Positions 19,070 to 27,990 of a DNA stretch of 64,000 nucleotides are shown in pieces (positions within the stretch are counted from its first letter, which is position 1; each line of letters begins with the position of its first letter). The stretch is taken from NCBI RefSeq assembly GCF_014904695.1, contig NZ_JACXXN010000006.1, positions 1 to 64,000 of the forward strand. The letters run 5' to 3'. This DNA is from Nostoc sp. MG11 (GTDB taxonomy: Bacteria; Cyanobacteriota; Cyanobacteriia; Cyanobacteriales; Nostocaceae). The position numbers and the translations under genes are program-made. Under the pieces are notes generated by a model. That model saw only the letters and a program-made list of their open reading frames with translations. It did no database searches and was not told the DNA's origin.

Positions 19070-20164
19070 TTAAACCATAGTCTTTTTAGCATTTTTAAAT
19101 CTTAACTGACGAATTTTTTCAATTGGATCTGAGACATATTTTATTAATAGAAATGCGGCTAAAAATGATAACACTGTCGCCAATTCACCTCTGTAGTCAT
19201 CAATTCTCAAGCGATCAGTAATTGGTGTGAGCACCTGAATAACAATCCTATGAACAATGTAAATAGGATACGAAAACTCTCCTAAACGCATATCAAACTT
19301 TGAATCTTTTGTAACTTTAAAAATAAATGGTATTGATAAGCATGAGAATATGTAAAAACTCCACATCTTATAAAAATCTGGAATAAACTGGTAGAAAATA
19401 GTAGCCAAAAGAAATACTACTGTAATTGATAATTCTATCTTTCTATTTTTTTTATTTGCTATTTTTGAATAGATTCTATAAGAAATAGTTCCCAGAAGAA
19501 ATAAAGCTAGTTCTGTAGGAAAGAATCTATGAATCCACGGATCATTAGTCAATCCCAGATAAAAATATATGTAGACTCTAAGCAACAAGCTAATAGATAT
19601 CAATGTTAATATTGTCGAGGTCTTTCTACGGACAAGAAATGGAGCAATTAAATAAAATGATAGTTCAATGCCTAAAGTCCATGCCTGGGGTATAAATAAA
19701 AATCTCCAAAATTCCGGGTCAGTCTTGAAATAATCACTTGTAAAAAACATTTTTCCAGTTTCAGTGTTTAACCCTAAGAACATAACAACGTCTTGTCCAA
19801 GCAGGATGATATTCGTAATGACTGTAAACAAGAATGTGCCAAAGTTCATCTGAGAGAAATAATTAATATAATAAGAAAGAGTCACAGGCTTATCTATGAC
19901 AAAAACTGCAACTAAATTTACGATTATTGTGATAATTAGTACCACCCAGTAAATAGGATAAAGTCGAAGTAATCTATTTGAAAGAAATAATTTATAGCTA
20001 CCTTTACCAATATACTTTTTCTCTAAAATCATCGTCATGTAAAACCCAGAGATGATAAAAAAAGTCTGAACAGCGACTACTCCTTGTGTAAAAATCAATC
20101 CAAAAATAGCGTTTGAGTGAGCTACTACAACTGTCAATGCTAAAAGAACTCTTAGTAATCCCAT
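19070..20164 (-). CDS. Membrane acyltransferase (acyltransferase 3 / OafA family)
   Basis: The 364-residue protein has about ten hydrophobic segments and the acyltransferase-3 hallmarks: LTVVVAHSNAIFG near the N-terminus with the catalytic-type His, FFIISGFYMTMILEKKY, LSNRLLRLYPIYWVV with the R/K-rich cytosolic loop, and FSYPIYIVHRIVIQV near residue 300. Family members O-acylate polysaccharides, lipids or antibiotics. No polysaccharide gene is adjacent, so the substrate is unknown. Base composition is more AT-rich than its neighbours, so recent acquisition is possible. Confidence 0.85.
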   Translation of the reverse strand: MGLLRVLLALTVVVAHSNAIFGLIFTQGVVAVQTFFIISGFYMTMILEKKYIGKGSYKLFLSNRLLRLYPIYWVVLIITIIVNLVAVFVIDKPVTLSYYINYFSQMNFGTFLFTVITNIILLGQDVVMFLGLNTETGKMFFTSDYFKTDPEFWRFLFIPQAWTLGIELSFYLIAPFLVRRKTSTILTLISISLLLRVYIYFYLGLTNDPWIHRFFPTELALFLLGTISYRIYSKIANKKNRKIELSITVVFLLATIFYQFIPDFYKMWSFYIFSCLSIPFIFKVTKDSKFDMRLGEFSYPIYIVHRIVIQVLTPITDRLRIDDYRGELATVLSFLAAFLLIKYVSDPIEKIRQLRFKNAKKTMV

Positions 20165-20526
20165 GTTGTTTCCTAATTACATCCTGAGCTATGGAAATAT
20201 CCACAATGGTCTAGCACATCTAATTAATTGATAAAAATCTGCATAAATTAGAGTGCCAAGACAATTTTTATATATTGTACTTATAAAAGTTTAATATTTC
20301 ATAATTTGCTTATTTTTAAAAAGTTTAATTTACTCAATTACAAATGACAGATGGCTATTTGAAAGTAAACTTTTACTGCTATTTGTTTAAATTAAATAGT
20401 TTGATAAATTGTCAAACTTTACGCTAATCAAAATCTCGCCTCTGTTGTTTGCCCTCAAAATTATACTAAAAGCAGTGCGATCGCATAATTTTTTAGTTAA
20501 AATGCGATGTCTGACGACAAGCAGCT
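20165..20526. other. AT-rich intergenic region
   Basis: No gene, RNA gene or strong repeat is visible in these 362 bases between divergent genes. They contain one HIP1-like GCGATCGC at 20478-20485 and long AT runs that presumably hold both promoters. Confidence 0.4.
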
Positions 20527-21135
20527 ATGTATCTACGTACGCAAGATAATTCTTTGAATACAATGCTTTCAGAACGCTTTACCGCAGCCCTTGTCTACGC
20601 TACACAACTCCACGCCAACCAAGTTCGTAAAGGTTCAGGTGTTCCATACATTGCCCATTTGTTAGGCGTTGCCAGTATTACTTTAGAATACGGAGCAAAC
20701 GAAGATGAAGCCATCGCGGCTCTTTTGCACGATGCTGTAGAAGATCAAGGCGGTGCTGCAACACGCGAAGAAATTCGCCGTCGTTTTGACGACAAGGTGA
20801 CAGAAATTGTGGATGGCTGCACTGACGCCGACGCAATACCTAAACCCCCTTGGCGAAAGCGTAAGGAAGCATACATTGCTCATATACCTAATGCTTCTCC
20901 ATCAGTACTACTTGTATCGTTAGCCGATAAACTTTACAATGCTCAATCGATTCTCAAAGATTATCGCGTGTTGGGCGAATCACTTTGGGAACGTTTTAAG
21001 GGAGGTAGAGAAGGTACTCTTTGGTATTATCGAGCGCTTGTGGATGCCTTTAAAAAGACTGGAAATGCTGCGATCGTTGCAGAATTAGAACGGGTGGTTT
21101 CTGAGGTAGAAACGTTAGCATCTCATAAAAAATGA
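20527..21135 (+). CDS. HD-domain phosphohydrolase (small SpoT-like)
   Basis: The 202 residues match the stand-alone HD family related to the hydrolase half of RelA/SpoT: H in ATQLHANQVRKGSGVPYIAH, the HD pair in ALLHDAVEDQGG and the later D in LLVSLADKLYNAQSIL. These residues would bind Mn2+. Small proteins of this type in other bacteria hydrolyse (p)ppGpp, but synthetase domains are absent and the exact substrate cannot be deduced. The ATG at 20563 (MLSERFTAALVYA) is the start expected from the family; the upstream ATG at 20527 adds 12 residues. Neither has a strong ribosome binding site. Confidence 0.8.
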   Translation: MYLRTQDNSLNTMLSERFTAALVYATQLHANQVRKGSGVPYIAHLLGVASITLEYGANEDEAIAALLHDAVEDQGGAATREEIRRRFDDKVTEIVDGCTDADAIPKPPWRKRKEAYIAHIPNASPSVLLVSLADKLYNAQSILKDYRVLGESLWERFKGGREGTLWYYRALVDAFKKTGNAAIVAELERVVSEVETLASHKK

Positions 21136-21165
21136 AGTATGAAGGCTGAAAAATTTCATACTTCA
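21133..21165. terminator. Hairpin after the HD gene
   Basis: TGAAGTATGAA (21133-21143) pairs perfectly with TTCATACTTCA (21155-21165). It begins at the stop codon of the HD gene and lies between convergent genes. A second perfect 8-bp hairpin, AAGACTGT/ACAGTCTT (21186-21211), follows on the prs side. Neither has a good T-run, but together they probably separate the two transcripts. Confidence 0.5.
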
Positions 21166-21218
21166 CACCTCATACTTGTTCATACAAGACTGTAACAATA
21201 ATGACAGTCTTCTGCTTG

Positions 21219-22235
21219 TTAGCGGAACATACTACTGACTGAGGTATCTTCGTGAATCCGCCAAATGGTTTCTCCAAGCAAATTAGCGACAGAAAGCACC
21301 ACTAGTTGTGGAAAGTGATTATTTTCTGTGATCGGGATTGTATTGGTGACAACGACTTCCTCAAACAAGCCACTAGACAATCTCTCAATTGCAGGTGGAG
21401 AGAACACTGCATGAGTTGCACACGCATATACTTGACTTGCTCCCTCCTCACGTAGCAATCGCGCCCCTTCGGCAATTGTTCCCCCAGTGTCGATCATGTC
21501 GTCCACTAACACTGCCGTTTTGCCCTTAACATCGCCGATGACGTTTAACACCTCAGCAACATTGTGTGCCTGGCGACGTTTGTCAATAATTGCCAATGGC
21601 GCATCACCCAGCTTTTTCGCAAATGCCCTAGCCCGTGCGACACCGCCGACATCAGGCGAAACAACCACAAGGTCAGGCAGTTCTTTGCTTGCTAGATAAT
21701 CTAGCAATACTGGCGAACCGTAAACGTGGTCAAAGGGTATATCGAAATAGCCCTGAATTTGAGCCGAGTGCAAATCCATTGCTAAAACTCGGTTAGCACC
21801 TGCTTCTGTGATCAGGTTAGCAACCAGCTTAGCAGTTATTGACTCTCGTCCTGCCGTTTTTCGGTCAGCGCGGGCATAACCATAATAGGGAATTACTGCC
21901 GTCACCTGTCGCGCGGAAGCTCGACGACAAGCGTCAACCATAATTAATAATTCCATTAAGTGATCGTTCACGGGTTGACAACATGGCTGGATTAAATAAA
22001 CATCACAACCACGGATCGACTCCTGGATTTGAACATAGAGTTCTCCATCCGCAAATCTTTTGCGGATCATTGGCCCCAAGTCCATACCCAGATAACGAGC
22101 GACTTCTTGAGACAGTTGTATATTTGCAGAGCCAGAAAATAGCCGCAGGCGATGATTATCAGTCAGTCCTGTTGCTGCTGGTTGCACTTTGAAAGTTGCA
22201 GAGCTGAGCACAGCAGATCCTCGATGTGCATTCAT
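21219..22235 (-). CDS. prs: Ribose-phosphate pyrophosphokinase
   Basis: This enzyme makes PRPP from ribose-5-phosphate and ATP for nucleotide, His and Trp synthesis. The 338 residues show RLFSGSANIQLSQEVARYLG, FADGELYVQIQESIRG, the ATP/ribose-binding IPYYGYARADRKTAGRE, the metal site RVLAMDLHSAQIQGYFDIP and the PRPP loop TAVLVDDMIDTGGTI. The first 25 residues form an N-terminal extension, usual in cyanobacterial Prs. It is a single gene, and no catalytic residue appears to be missing. Confidence 0.96.
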   Translation of the reverse strand: MNAHRGSAVLSSATFKVQPAATGLTDNHRLRLFSGSANIQLSQEVARYLGMDLGPMIRKRFADGELYVQIQESIRGCDVYLIQPCCQPVNDHLMELLIMVDACRRASARQVTAVIPYYGYARADRKTAGRESITAKLVANLITEAGANRVLAMDLHSAQIQGYFDIPFDHVYGSPVLLDYLASKELPDLVVVSPDVGGVARARAFAKKLGDAPLAIIDKRRQAHNVAEVLNVIGDVKGKTAVLVDDMIDTGGTIAEGARLLREEGASQVYACATHAVFSPPAIERLSSGLFEEVVVTNTIPITENNHFPQLVVLSVANLLGETIWRIHEDTSVSSMFR

Positions 22236-23177
22236 GGCAATATTACCATCAGAGATTTAGTAGATTTAACCGAAAAATAGCCTAAAAAATCATTTGTGAG
22301 GTTTATTGAAGCTTTTATACAAACTTTAAACATTTCTCCATAAAATTATTATTCACTAATTCTCTAGTCCCTATGGCAAACAAACCATTGATAGCTTAAC
22401 TGACATTAAGTACGTCCACTAGATGTATATTTCAAATTTTTTTCTGCTTGAGGTAAATAATCTCAATCTTTCAAAGATGGGTATGGAAAATTGCTGCTTC
22501 TAATTACTTCATTTATAACCGAGAGGGAACTATTCACAGCTTAAGTAATCTTTAAGTTGGTTCTCAGACAGTAAAACACCCAATACGATTCGGCGAAAGG
22601 GGAAAGGGAAAAAGGGAAATGTTTGAATTCACTTTTCACCCTTGCCCTTTACCCAGACCACAATAAATGTGGAACAGTGCTTATACAAACCGTATTGGTA
22701 AAACACCTGTGAGCAAGGACATAAAAGTAGCTGATTATTCTATGATACTAGCGGCAAATAAATAAGCTGACAGACTTGTTTAGAAGTTCTAATTCATACA
22801 ATAAATTTTCAGAGCATCCGCATTTGTCAAACCTTCCTGTGTGTTGGTTATGGCTAAATGCGGACGGCAAAGCACTACGTGGCAAGCCATACCGCTGTCG
22901 CTGGGACTTCTTTGTCGTCAGTAAACTACATAAAATCAATAAAGCAATTTTATACCTGCTATTGTTGACTTTCTCACTTTTTTCACACATTCTTACTGAG
23001 GGCAGAGCGTGAAAATCAAGTTAAGTATGTCTTTGTATGTAAGTTCCAACCTCTATGGAAGACTGCTGACGCCAGTTGTTTATAGCCAGTGTATTTTATT
23101 CTAAGTAATTCAGCTTTGAAAGTTTATACTTCATACTTTAAGTAAGTTACTCCTCAGTTGCTATTACACTTAACCAA
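22236..23177. other. Long intergenic region with a MITE and Nostoc-type repeats
   Basis: In about 940 bases no gene is convincing. Short frames on both strands at 22748-23012 overlap each other and have no ribosome binding sites. Around 22798-22920 the GC-rich palindrome-like sequence (GCATCCGCATTTG ... AAATGCGGACGGC) looks like a dispersed repeat. A well-formed MITE is listed separately at 22581-22697. Confidence 0.5.
22581..22697. mobile_element. 117-bp MITE with 10-bp target-site duplication
   Basis: The element begins CAATACGATT and ends AACCGTATTG, terminal inverted repeats identical at 9 of 10 positions. The same 10 bases, GTAAAACACC, lie directly before it (22571-22580) and directly after it (22698-22707). 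This is what a transposition target duplication looks like. The interior has A/G-rich runs and no coding potential. The transposase that mobilised it is not in this window. Confidence 0.75.
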
Positions 23178-23183
23178 TTGATC

Positions 23184-24887
23184 ATGCAACCACCCATTAC
23201 AATTGGCACTGTCCTGCAAAATCGTTATCGAATAATTCAAATTCTCGGACAGGGAGGATTTGGTAGAACTTATCTGGCGGAAGATCAGAGGCGCTTTAAC
23301 GAACTTTGCGCCATCAAAGAGTTACTCTCAACGGTAACGGAAGCTTCTGCTTGGGAAAAAGCGCAAGAGCTTTTTCATAGAGAAGCGGCAATTTTGTATC
23401 AAATAGAACATCCTCAAGTGCCGAAATTCCGAGAAAGATTTGAGCAAGACCAGCGCTTATGTTTAGTGCAGGACTACGTTGCAGGGAAGACGTATCGAGA
23501 TTTGTTGACTGAGCGCCAAGCTATTAATCAAACTTTCACAGAAACCGAAGTATTACAGTTGATGCGCTCTCTGTTGCCAGTTTTAGAGCATATTCACAGT
23601 AGAGGAATTATTCACCGAGATATCTCGCCAGAAAATATTATTTTGCGAGATAGCGACGCTAAACCAGTGTTAATTGACTTTGGGGTGGTAAAAGAACTAG
23701 CAACACGATTGCAATCCCCAGATAGCACATCGCCAGTTACTACTGTAGGAAAACTAGGCTATTCTCCCAGTGAGCAAATGCAAACAGGGCGAGCTTATCC
23801 TAGTAGTGACTTGTATGCACTAGCAGTCACAGCGATAGTTTTGCTGACTGGTAAAGAACCAAATGCTTTATTTGATCAAAATCAACTAACTTGGAATTGG
23901 CAACGCTGGGTAAGAGTGAATCCGCAATTTGCTCTGGTGTTAAATCGCATGTTGAATCATCTGCCGAGCGATCGCTACCAAAGTGCCACTAGTGTAATCC
24001 AAGCATTGCAAGCGAATCAATCCAGTGTCTCGACTCCCGATGTATCCAACTTGCAAACAATGGCTGTTGGTCGCGCCCCCAACCCAGTATCACCACCAGC
24101 TGCGTCAAATAAACCCGATCCTGTGATTCCACCCAGCCGTGCAAGCTCAGTCTTAGATAATCCACTGGCGATCGGGGCTATTGGCAGTGCTGTGGTAATA
24201 TTAGCGGGATTTGGTTCTTGGGCGCTGGTCAGTTCTATCCGCAGTCAATCAAATGCTCCCTCACAAACAGCACCACCACAAACTTTCCCTTCACCAGTGA
24301 TTTCAGGTGGTACGACATTCACATCTACACCTACACCGACTAATGATGAACCTGTCATATCTAATAAGCGTCTCAGGCTGGGAGCATCTAACATAACTAC
24401 GGTTGAAGATACCCTAAAAGCAAATCAAATCATCCAATACACATTTTTTGGGCAAGAGGGAGCTAAGTTAACAACATTTATTGAGCAAGGAAGCGGTATT
24501 TTACTAACAGTATTAGATCCCAATCAGCAACCAATTGATAGTAGCTCCCAGCAAGTAACATCCTATGACGGAACATTACCAGTTAGTGGTAGATACACTA
24601 TTCAGCTAACTCTAGATACGGGAGTTGCCGAAAGCAACTATAACCTCAATGTGGCATTAGAAAAACCAGTTCAACCAACGCCGACAGAGACATCAACGCC
24701 CATAGAGATACCCACGCCAATTTTTACTGAGACACCTACACCAACTCCCATAGAGACACCAACACCCATAGAGACACCGACGCCAATTTTTACTGAGATA
24801 CCTACACCAACTCCTACAACTGGCGCAGAACAAACTTTCCCGCCTGCGGATGTAACTCCCCAACCGTTTCCTGATCAAAGAAATTAA
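23184..24887 (+). CDS. Membrane-anchored Ser/Thr protein kinase
   Basis: The N-terminal 275 residues are a Hanks-type kinase: glycine loop [16 protein letters not shown]-binding Lys in CAIKELL, catalytic loop HRDISPEN and Mg loop DFGVVKEL. The catalytic loop has Ser where most kinases have Lys (HRDxK), a variant I know from cyanobacterial kinases. A linker and one transmembrane helix (about 327-349; [20 protein letters not shown]) follow. The outer part is a beta domain resembling pre-peptidase C-terminal modules, then a Pro/Thr-rich tail with repeated [18 protein letters not shown]-type units. Targets are unknown. The ATG at 23184 is preferred over a TTG six bases earlier. Its stop overlaps the bioD start by one base. 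Confidence 0.88.
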   Translation: MQPPITIGTVLQNRYRIIQILGQGGFGRTYLAEDQRRFNELCAIKELLSTVTEASAWEKAQELFHREAAILYQIEHPQVPKFRERFEQDQRLCLVQDYVAGKTYRDLLTERQAINQTFTETEVLQLMRSLLPVLEHIHSRGIIHRDISPENIILRDSDAKPVLIDFGVVKELATRLQSPDSTSPVTTVGKLGYSPSEQMQTGRAYPSSDLYALAVTAIVLLTGKEPNALFDQNQLTWNWQRWVRVNPQFALVLNRMLNHLPSDRYQSATSVIQALQANQSSVSTPDVSNLQTMAVGRAPNPVSPPAASNKPDPVIPPSRASSVLDNPLAIGAIGSAVVILAGFGSWALVSSIRSQSNAPSQTAPPQTFPSPVISGGTTFTSTPTPTNDEPVISNKRLRLGASNITTVEDTLKANQIIQYTFFGQEGAKLTTFIEQGSGILLTVLDPNQQPIDSSSQQVTSYDGTLPVSGRYTIQLTLDTGVAESNYNLNVALEKPVQPTPTETSTPIEIPTPIFTETPTPTPIETPTPIETPTPIFTEIPTPTPTTGAEQTFPPADVTPQPFPDQRN

Positions 24888-25570
24888 TGTTGAACACACT
24901 ACTGATTACTGCAACTGATACGGAGGCTGGCAAAACTGTTTTAACCACAGCTTTGGCAGCCTATTGGCGAAAATATTACCCGCAGCGTCGCTGGGGAATT
25001 ATGAAACCGATTCAATCGGGAGTGGGCGATCGCGAATTATATCAAAAGCTATTTTCGCTAGAGCAATCTGCTGAAGAAATTACACCTTTGTACTTTCAAG
25101 CGCCGCTAGCGCCTCCCATAGCCGCAGCAAAAGAAAACCGTCAAGTTGATTTAGCAGTGGTGTGGCAAACTTTATCAGGGCTGCAAAAACGTCACGATTT
25201 CCTTCTCGTAGAAGCTTTGGGAGGGTTAGGCTCACCAGTAACCGAGGAACTAACAATAGCTGATTTGGCGGGACAATGGCGTTTACCAACAGTGTTAGTA
25301 GTGCCAGTCAGATTAGGAGCGATCGCCCAAGCAGTAGCGAATGTGGCATTAGCTAGACAATCACGCGTCAATCTCAAAGGCATTGTCCTTAACTGCATAC
25401 AACCCCGTTCCGATGCCGAAATAGCCGACTGGACACCACCAGACTTGATTCAATCACTAACTAACACGCCTGTTTTAGGCTGCTTACCCTATCTAGATAA
25501 CCCAACTGATTTGGATAAACTTGCCCAAATAGCATCAGATTTAGATTTAGAAATACTTGACACTTTCTGA
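24887..25570 (+). CDS. bioD: ATP-dependent dethiobiotin synthetase
   Basis: BioD closes the ureido ring of dethiobiotin from diaminopelargonic acid, CO2 and ATP, the penultimate step of biotin synthesis. The 227 residues show the P-loop [19 protein letters not shown], the substrate-binding IMKPIQSG and the [16 protein letters not shown] region, with the C-terminal [11 protein letters not shown]. Compared with the classical GTDTxVGKT, the loop has [10 protein letters not shown], which keeps the Lys and Thr. It starts within the stop codon of the kinase gene, so the two are translated from one message, although their roles look unrelated. Confidence 0.9.
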   Translation: MLNTLLITATDTEAGKTVLTTALAAYWRKYYPQRRWGIMKPIQSGVGDRELYQKLFSLEQSAEEITPLYFQAPLAPPIAAAKENRQVDLAVVWQTLSGLQKRHDFLLVEALGGLGSPVTEELTIADLAGQWRLPTVLVVPVRLGAIAQAVANVALARQSRVNLKGIVLNCIQPRSDAEIADWTPPDLIQSLTNTPVLGCLPYLDNPTDLDKLAQIASDLDLEILDTF

Positions 25571-25627
25571 AAGATTAAACTAGGAAAATAACCTAATTTA
25601 GCAGTGTTCACCTAGGTTGTTTTTATA

Positions 25628-26950
25628 ATGGTTTCTACTTTTCCCAACCCCGCTTCTGTTGATCTATCTCGCATCCGGCTCTCAATCCGTTCATTGCAAC
25701 CACAGTTAGTAGAGTGGCGGCGGCGATTGCATCAACAACCAGAGTTAGGTTTTCAAGAAAAACTGACTGCTGAGTTTGTCTCGCGCAAGTTGCAAGAATG
25801 GGGAATTGAGCATCAAACGGGTATAGCTCAGACTGGAATTGTTGCCATCATTAAAGGTAACAAACTAGATCCACAATCTAATCCAAAATCCAAAATCTCC
25901 GAAGTTCTGATGCCTGCGGCGGGCTGCGCCAACGGAGGAAGCCTCCGCTCAGACTTCTCTCAAAATCCAAAATTGCCAGTTTTGGCGATTCGGGCAGATA
26001 TGGATGCTTTGCCAATTCAAGAACTTAACGAAGTTCCCTACCGATCGCAGCATGATGGAGTAATGCACGCTTGTGGACATGACGGACATACAGCGATCGC
26101 ACTCGGCACAGCTTACTATCTTAATCAGCATCGTGAAGACTTTGCCGGCACGGTGAAAATTATCTTCCAGCCAGCAGAAGAAGGGCCAGGAGGTGCAAAA
26201 CCGATGATTGAAGCTGGGGTACTCAAAAATCCTGATGTAGATGCAATTATCGGTTTGCACTTGTGGAATAATTTGCCCTTGGGAACAGTGGGTGTCCGCA
26301 GCGGGGCGTTGATGGCAGCTGTAGAGTTATTTGACTGCACCATTCTGGGCAAAGGTGGACATGGTGCTATACCCCATCAAACTGTTGATTCTGTTGTCGT
26401 TGCTGCCCAAATCGTTAATGCCCTGCAAACCATTGTCGCTCGTAATGTTAATCCCATTGATTCAGCTGTGGTGACAGTTGGCGAACTTCATGCTGGAACG
26501 AGACGCAATGTAATTGCTGATACAGCGAGAATGAGTGGCACTGTCAGGTATTTTAATCCTGCTTTTGAAGGCTTTTTCAAACAGCGAATCGAGCAGATTA
26601 TTACAGGAATTTGCCACAGTCATGGTGCAGGTTATGAATTAGAATATTCGTCACTTTATCCACCTGTAATTAATGATGCTGGTATGGCGGAACTGGTGCG
26701 ATCGGTGGCAGAAGAAGTGATAGAAACTCCTGTGGGTATTGTGCCGGAATGTCAAACTATGGGCGGCGAGGATATGTCTTTCTTCTTACAAGAAGTTCCT
26801 GGTTGTTATTTCTTTTTAGGTTCTGCTAACCCGGACAAAGACTTAGCTTATCCTCATCATCATCCCCGGTTCGATTTTGATGAAACTGCGTTGGCAATGG
26901 GTGTGGAAATATTTGTTAGATGCCTGGAGAAATTTGTTAATTATGAGTAG
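25628..26950 (+). CDS. M20 amidohydrolase (N-acyl-amino-acid / IAA-amino-acid hydrolase type)
   Basis: The 440 residues form an M20D metallopeptidase: RRRLHQQPELGFQE, LAIRADMDALPIQE, the metal ligands in MHACGHDGHTAIALG, PAEEGPGGAKPMIEAGVL, the dimerisation part and the C-terminal QTMGGEDMSFFLQEVPG. Family members remove acyl groups or release auxin from amino-acid conjugates; the substrate is unknown. Residues about 82-116 are an insertion not expected in the family, encoded by a palindromic repeat (listed separately) that keeps the frame open. The insert sits in the loop before the LAIRADMD strand, so activity may survive. Confidence 0.85.
   Translation: MVSTFPNPASVDLSRIRLSIRSLQPQLVEWRRRLHQQPELGFQEKLTAEFVSRKLQEWGIEHQTGIAQTGIVAIIKGNKLDPQSNPKSKISEVLMPAAGCANGGSLRSDFSQNPKLPVLAIRADMDALPIQELNEVPYRSQHDGVMHACGHDGHTAIALGTAYYLNQHREDFAGTVKIIFQPAEEGPGGAKPMIEAGVLKNPDVDAIIGLHLWNNLPLGTVGVRSGALMAAVELFDCTILGKGGHGAIPHQTVDSVVVAAQIVNALQTIVARNVNPIDSAVVTVGELHAGTRRNVIADTARMSGTVRYFNPAFEGFFKQRIEQIITGICHSHGAGYELEYSSLYPPVINDAGMAELVRSVAEEVIETPVGIVPECQTMGGEDMSFFLQEVPGCYFFLGSANPDKDLAYPHHHPRFDFDETALAMGVEIFVRCLEKFVNYE
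25881..25976. repeat. Palindromic repeat inserted in frame in a gene
   Basis: The insert is bracketed by AATCCAAAATC-type direct repeats (about 25880-25897 and 25962-25973). Between them lies a GC-rich inverted repeat whose outer arms are GAAGTTCTGA and TCAGACTTC and which contains GGAGGAAGCCTCC. Both parts match the style of dispersed repeats seen in other intergenic regions of this window. The length preserves the reading frame of the amidohydrolase. Confidence 0.65.
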
Positions 26951-27990
26951 GTGTATTCTGACCAGAACGTAGTGGAGTATACCCCTACGCAAAAGCCAAG
27001 CTACGCCTTAGTTCCGCAGGAAAGAATCACCGAGATGTTTCGCTCCGCTCAACATGACAATTTAGGCATTTATGCAAAAGGTCTAATGACGTAAAACTGT
27101 AGCGGCTATCCATAGGTCATTTTTACTAAATGTCTATGGTATTTAATTGAGTTATTTTACGTTTACTTTTTTATTTTGGGCCAAATTGCTTAATGATTTG
27201 TGATTTAATATCTTGAAAAAATCCCCCAGTCCTTCAATAGGCTTCTCATATCAGGCATCTCGAAGTTTTATAATTCAAAAGTAATATATTCAAACACATT
27301 GGCGATCGCACAAGCTACCATTCGCCATTAAAACTCTTGTTCTTCTTCATAAAACCAAACTTCTGCCAAAAGGGTTAAACCAATTAGCCAAAGAAAGCAG
27401 AAAATCAAAAACCAAATTATTCCTGTCATTGCCTTGAAATCCCTGATTTTAGCAAATAACTATTTTTAGTTTATCAAGTCGCTAATGAGATCAAAATATA
27501 TTGAAACAAAGTGTAAAGTAATAAATCAGTTCCTTAAATATTTTTATCTCAGTTTTTAACCAAAACAATTAAAAAACTTGACTCAAACTTTTTTTGTATT
27601 ACAATATACTACAAGAGGACTTAAACCTCTATCTAACTCTCTAGCTATAAGTGAGCAAAAGAGTTCGTCTAGTTTGATTATTAATTATTTAAATCCTAGG
27701 AGTGAGTGGACATATAAAGTTATGTAAAATTCAAAGATTTGAGTTAGCCATAACGTTCTATTTTTTTGCCAGCCGTAACAGAATATTAAGGTATTGACCA
27801 CTCATTCTCACGTATTTAAATGTAAAAAATATTACTATTCACCTGCTTGCGTGTCTTAAAAGTTCAGATTTTAATAGATAGATACTTTTATAATGGCGAC
27901 TTGCACGCAAGTAGTTTATATTACAAGAAAACTTTTGAGAATCCCTTGCGTCAGAAAAAATAACTCTGTTAACGCTGCAAAACTAAAAAT
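26951..27990. other. Long intergenic region before the AAA+ gene pair
   Basis: About one kilobase with a dispersed GC-rich repeat near 26960-27050, a possible 33-residue membrane microprotein on the minus strand at 27328-27429 (listed separately), and AT-rich sequence from 27440. A plus-strand frame at 27893-28090 lies in another frame of the start of the AAA+ gene and has no coding character. The AAA+ promoter must lie in the last few hundred bases. Confidence 0.45.
27328..27429 (-). CDS. Possible 33-residue single-pass membrane microprotein
   Basis: On the minus strand ATG (27429) to TAA (27328) encodes 33 residues: MTG, a strongly hydrophobic helix with WFLIFCFLWLIGLTLLAEVW, then the acidic end FYEEEQEF. 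AAGG lies eight bases before the ATG. Size, one helix and a charged end resemble small thylakoid subunits (the PetN, PsbX or NDH small-subunit class), but I do not recognise it as a known one. It is a hypothesis based on an intact start, stop, helix and ribosome site. Confidence 0.45.
   Translation of the reverse strand: MTGIIWFLIFCFLWLIGLTLLAEVWFYEEEQEF

Noticed and set aside
22748-23012. Two overlapping frames of about 80 residues on opposite strands
   Set aside because: Both lie in repeat-like intergenic DNA, overlap almost completely and lack ribosome sites; neither resembles a known protein.
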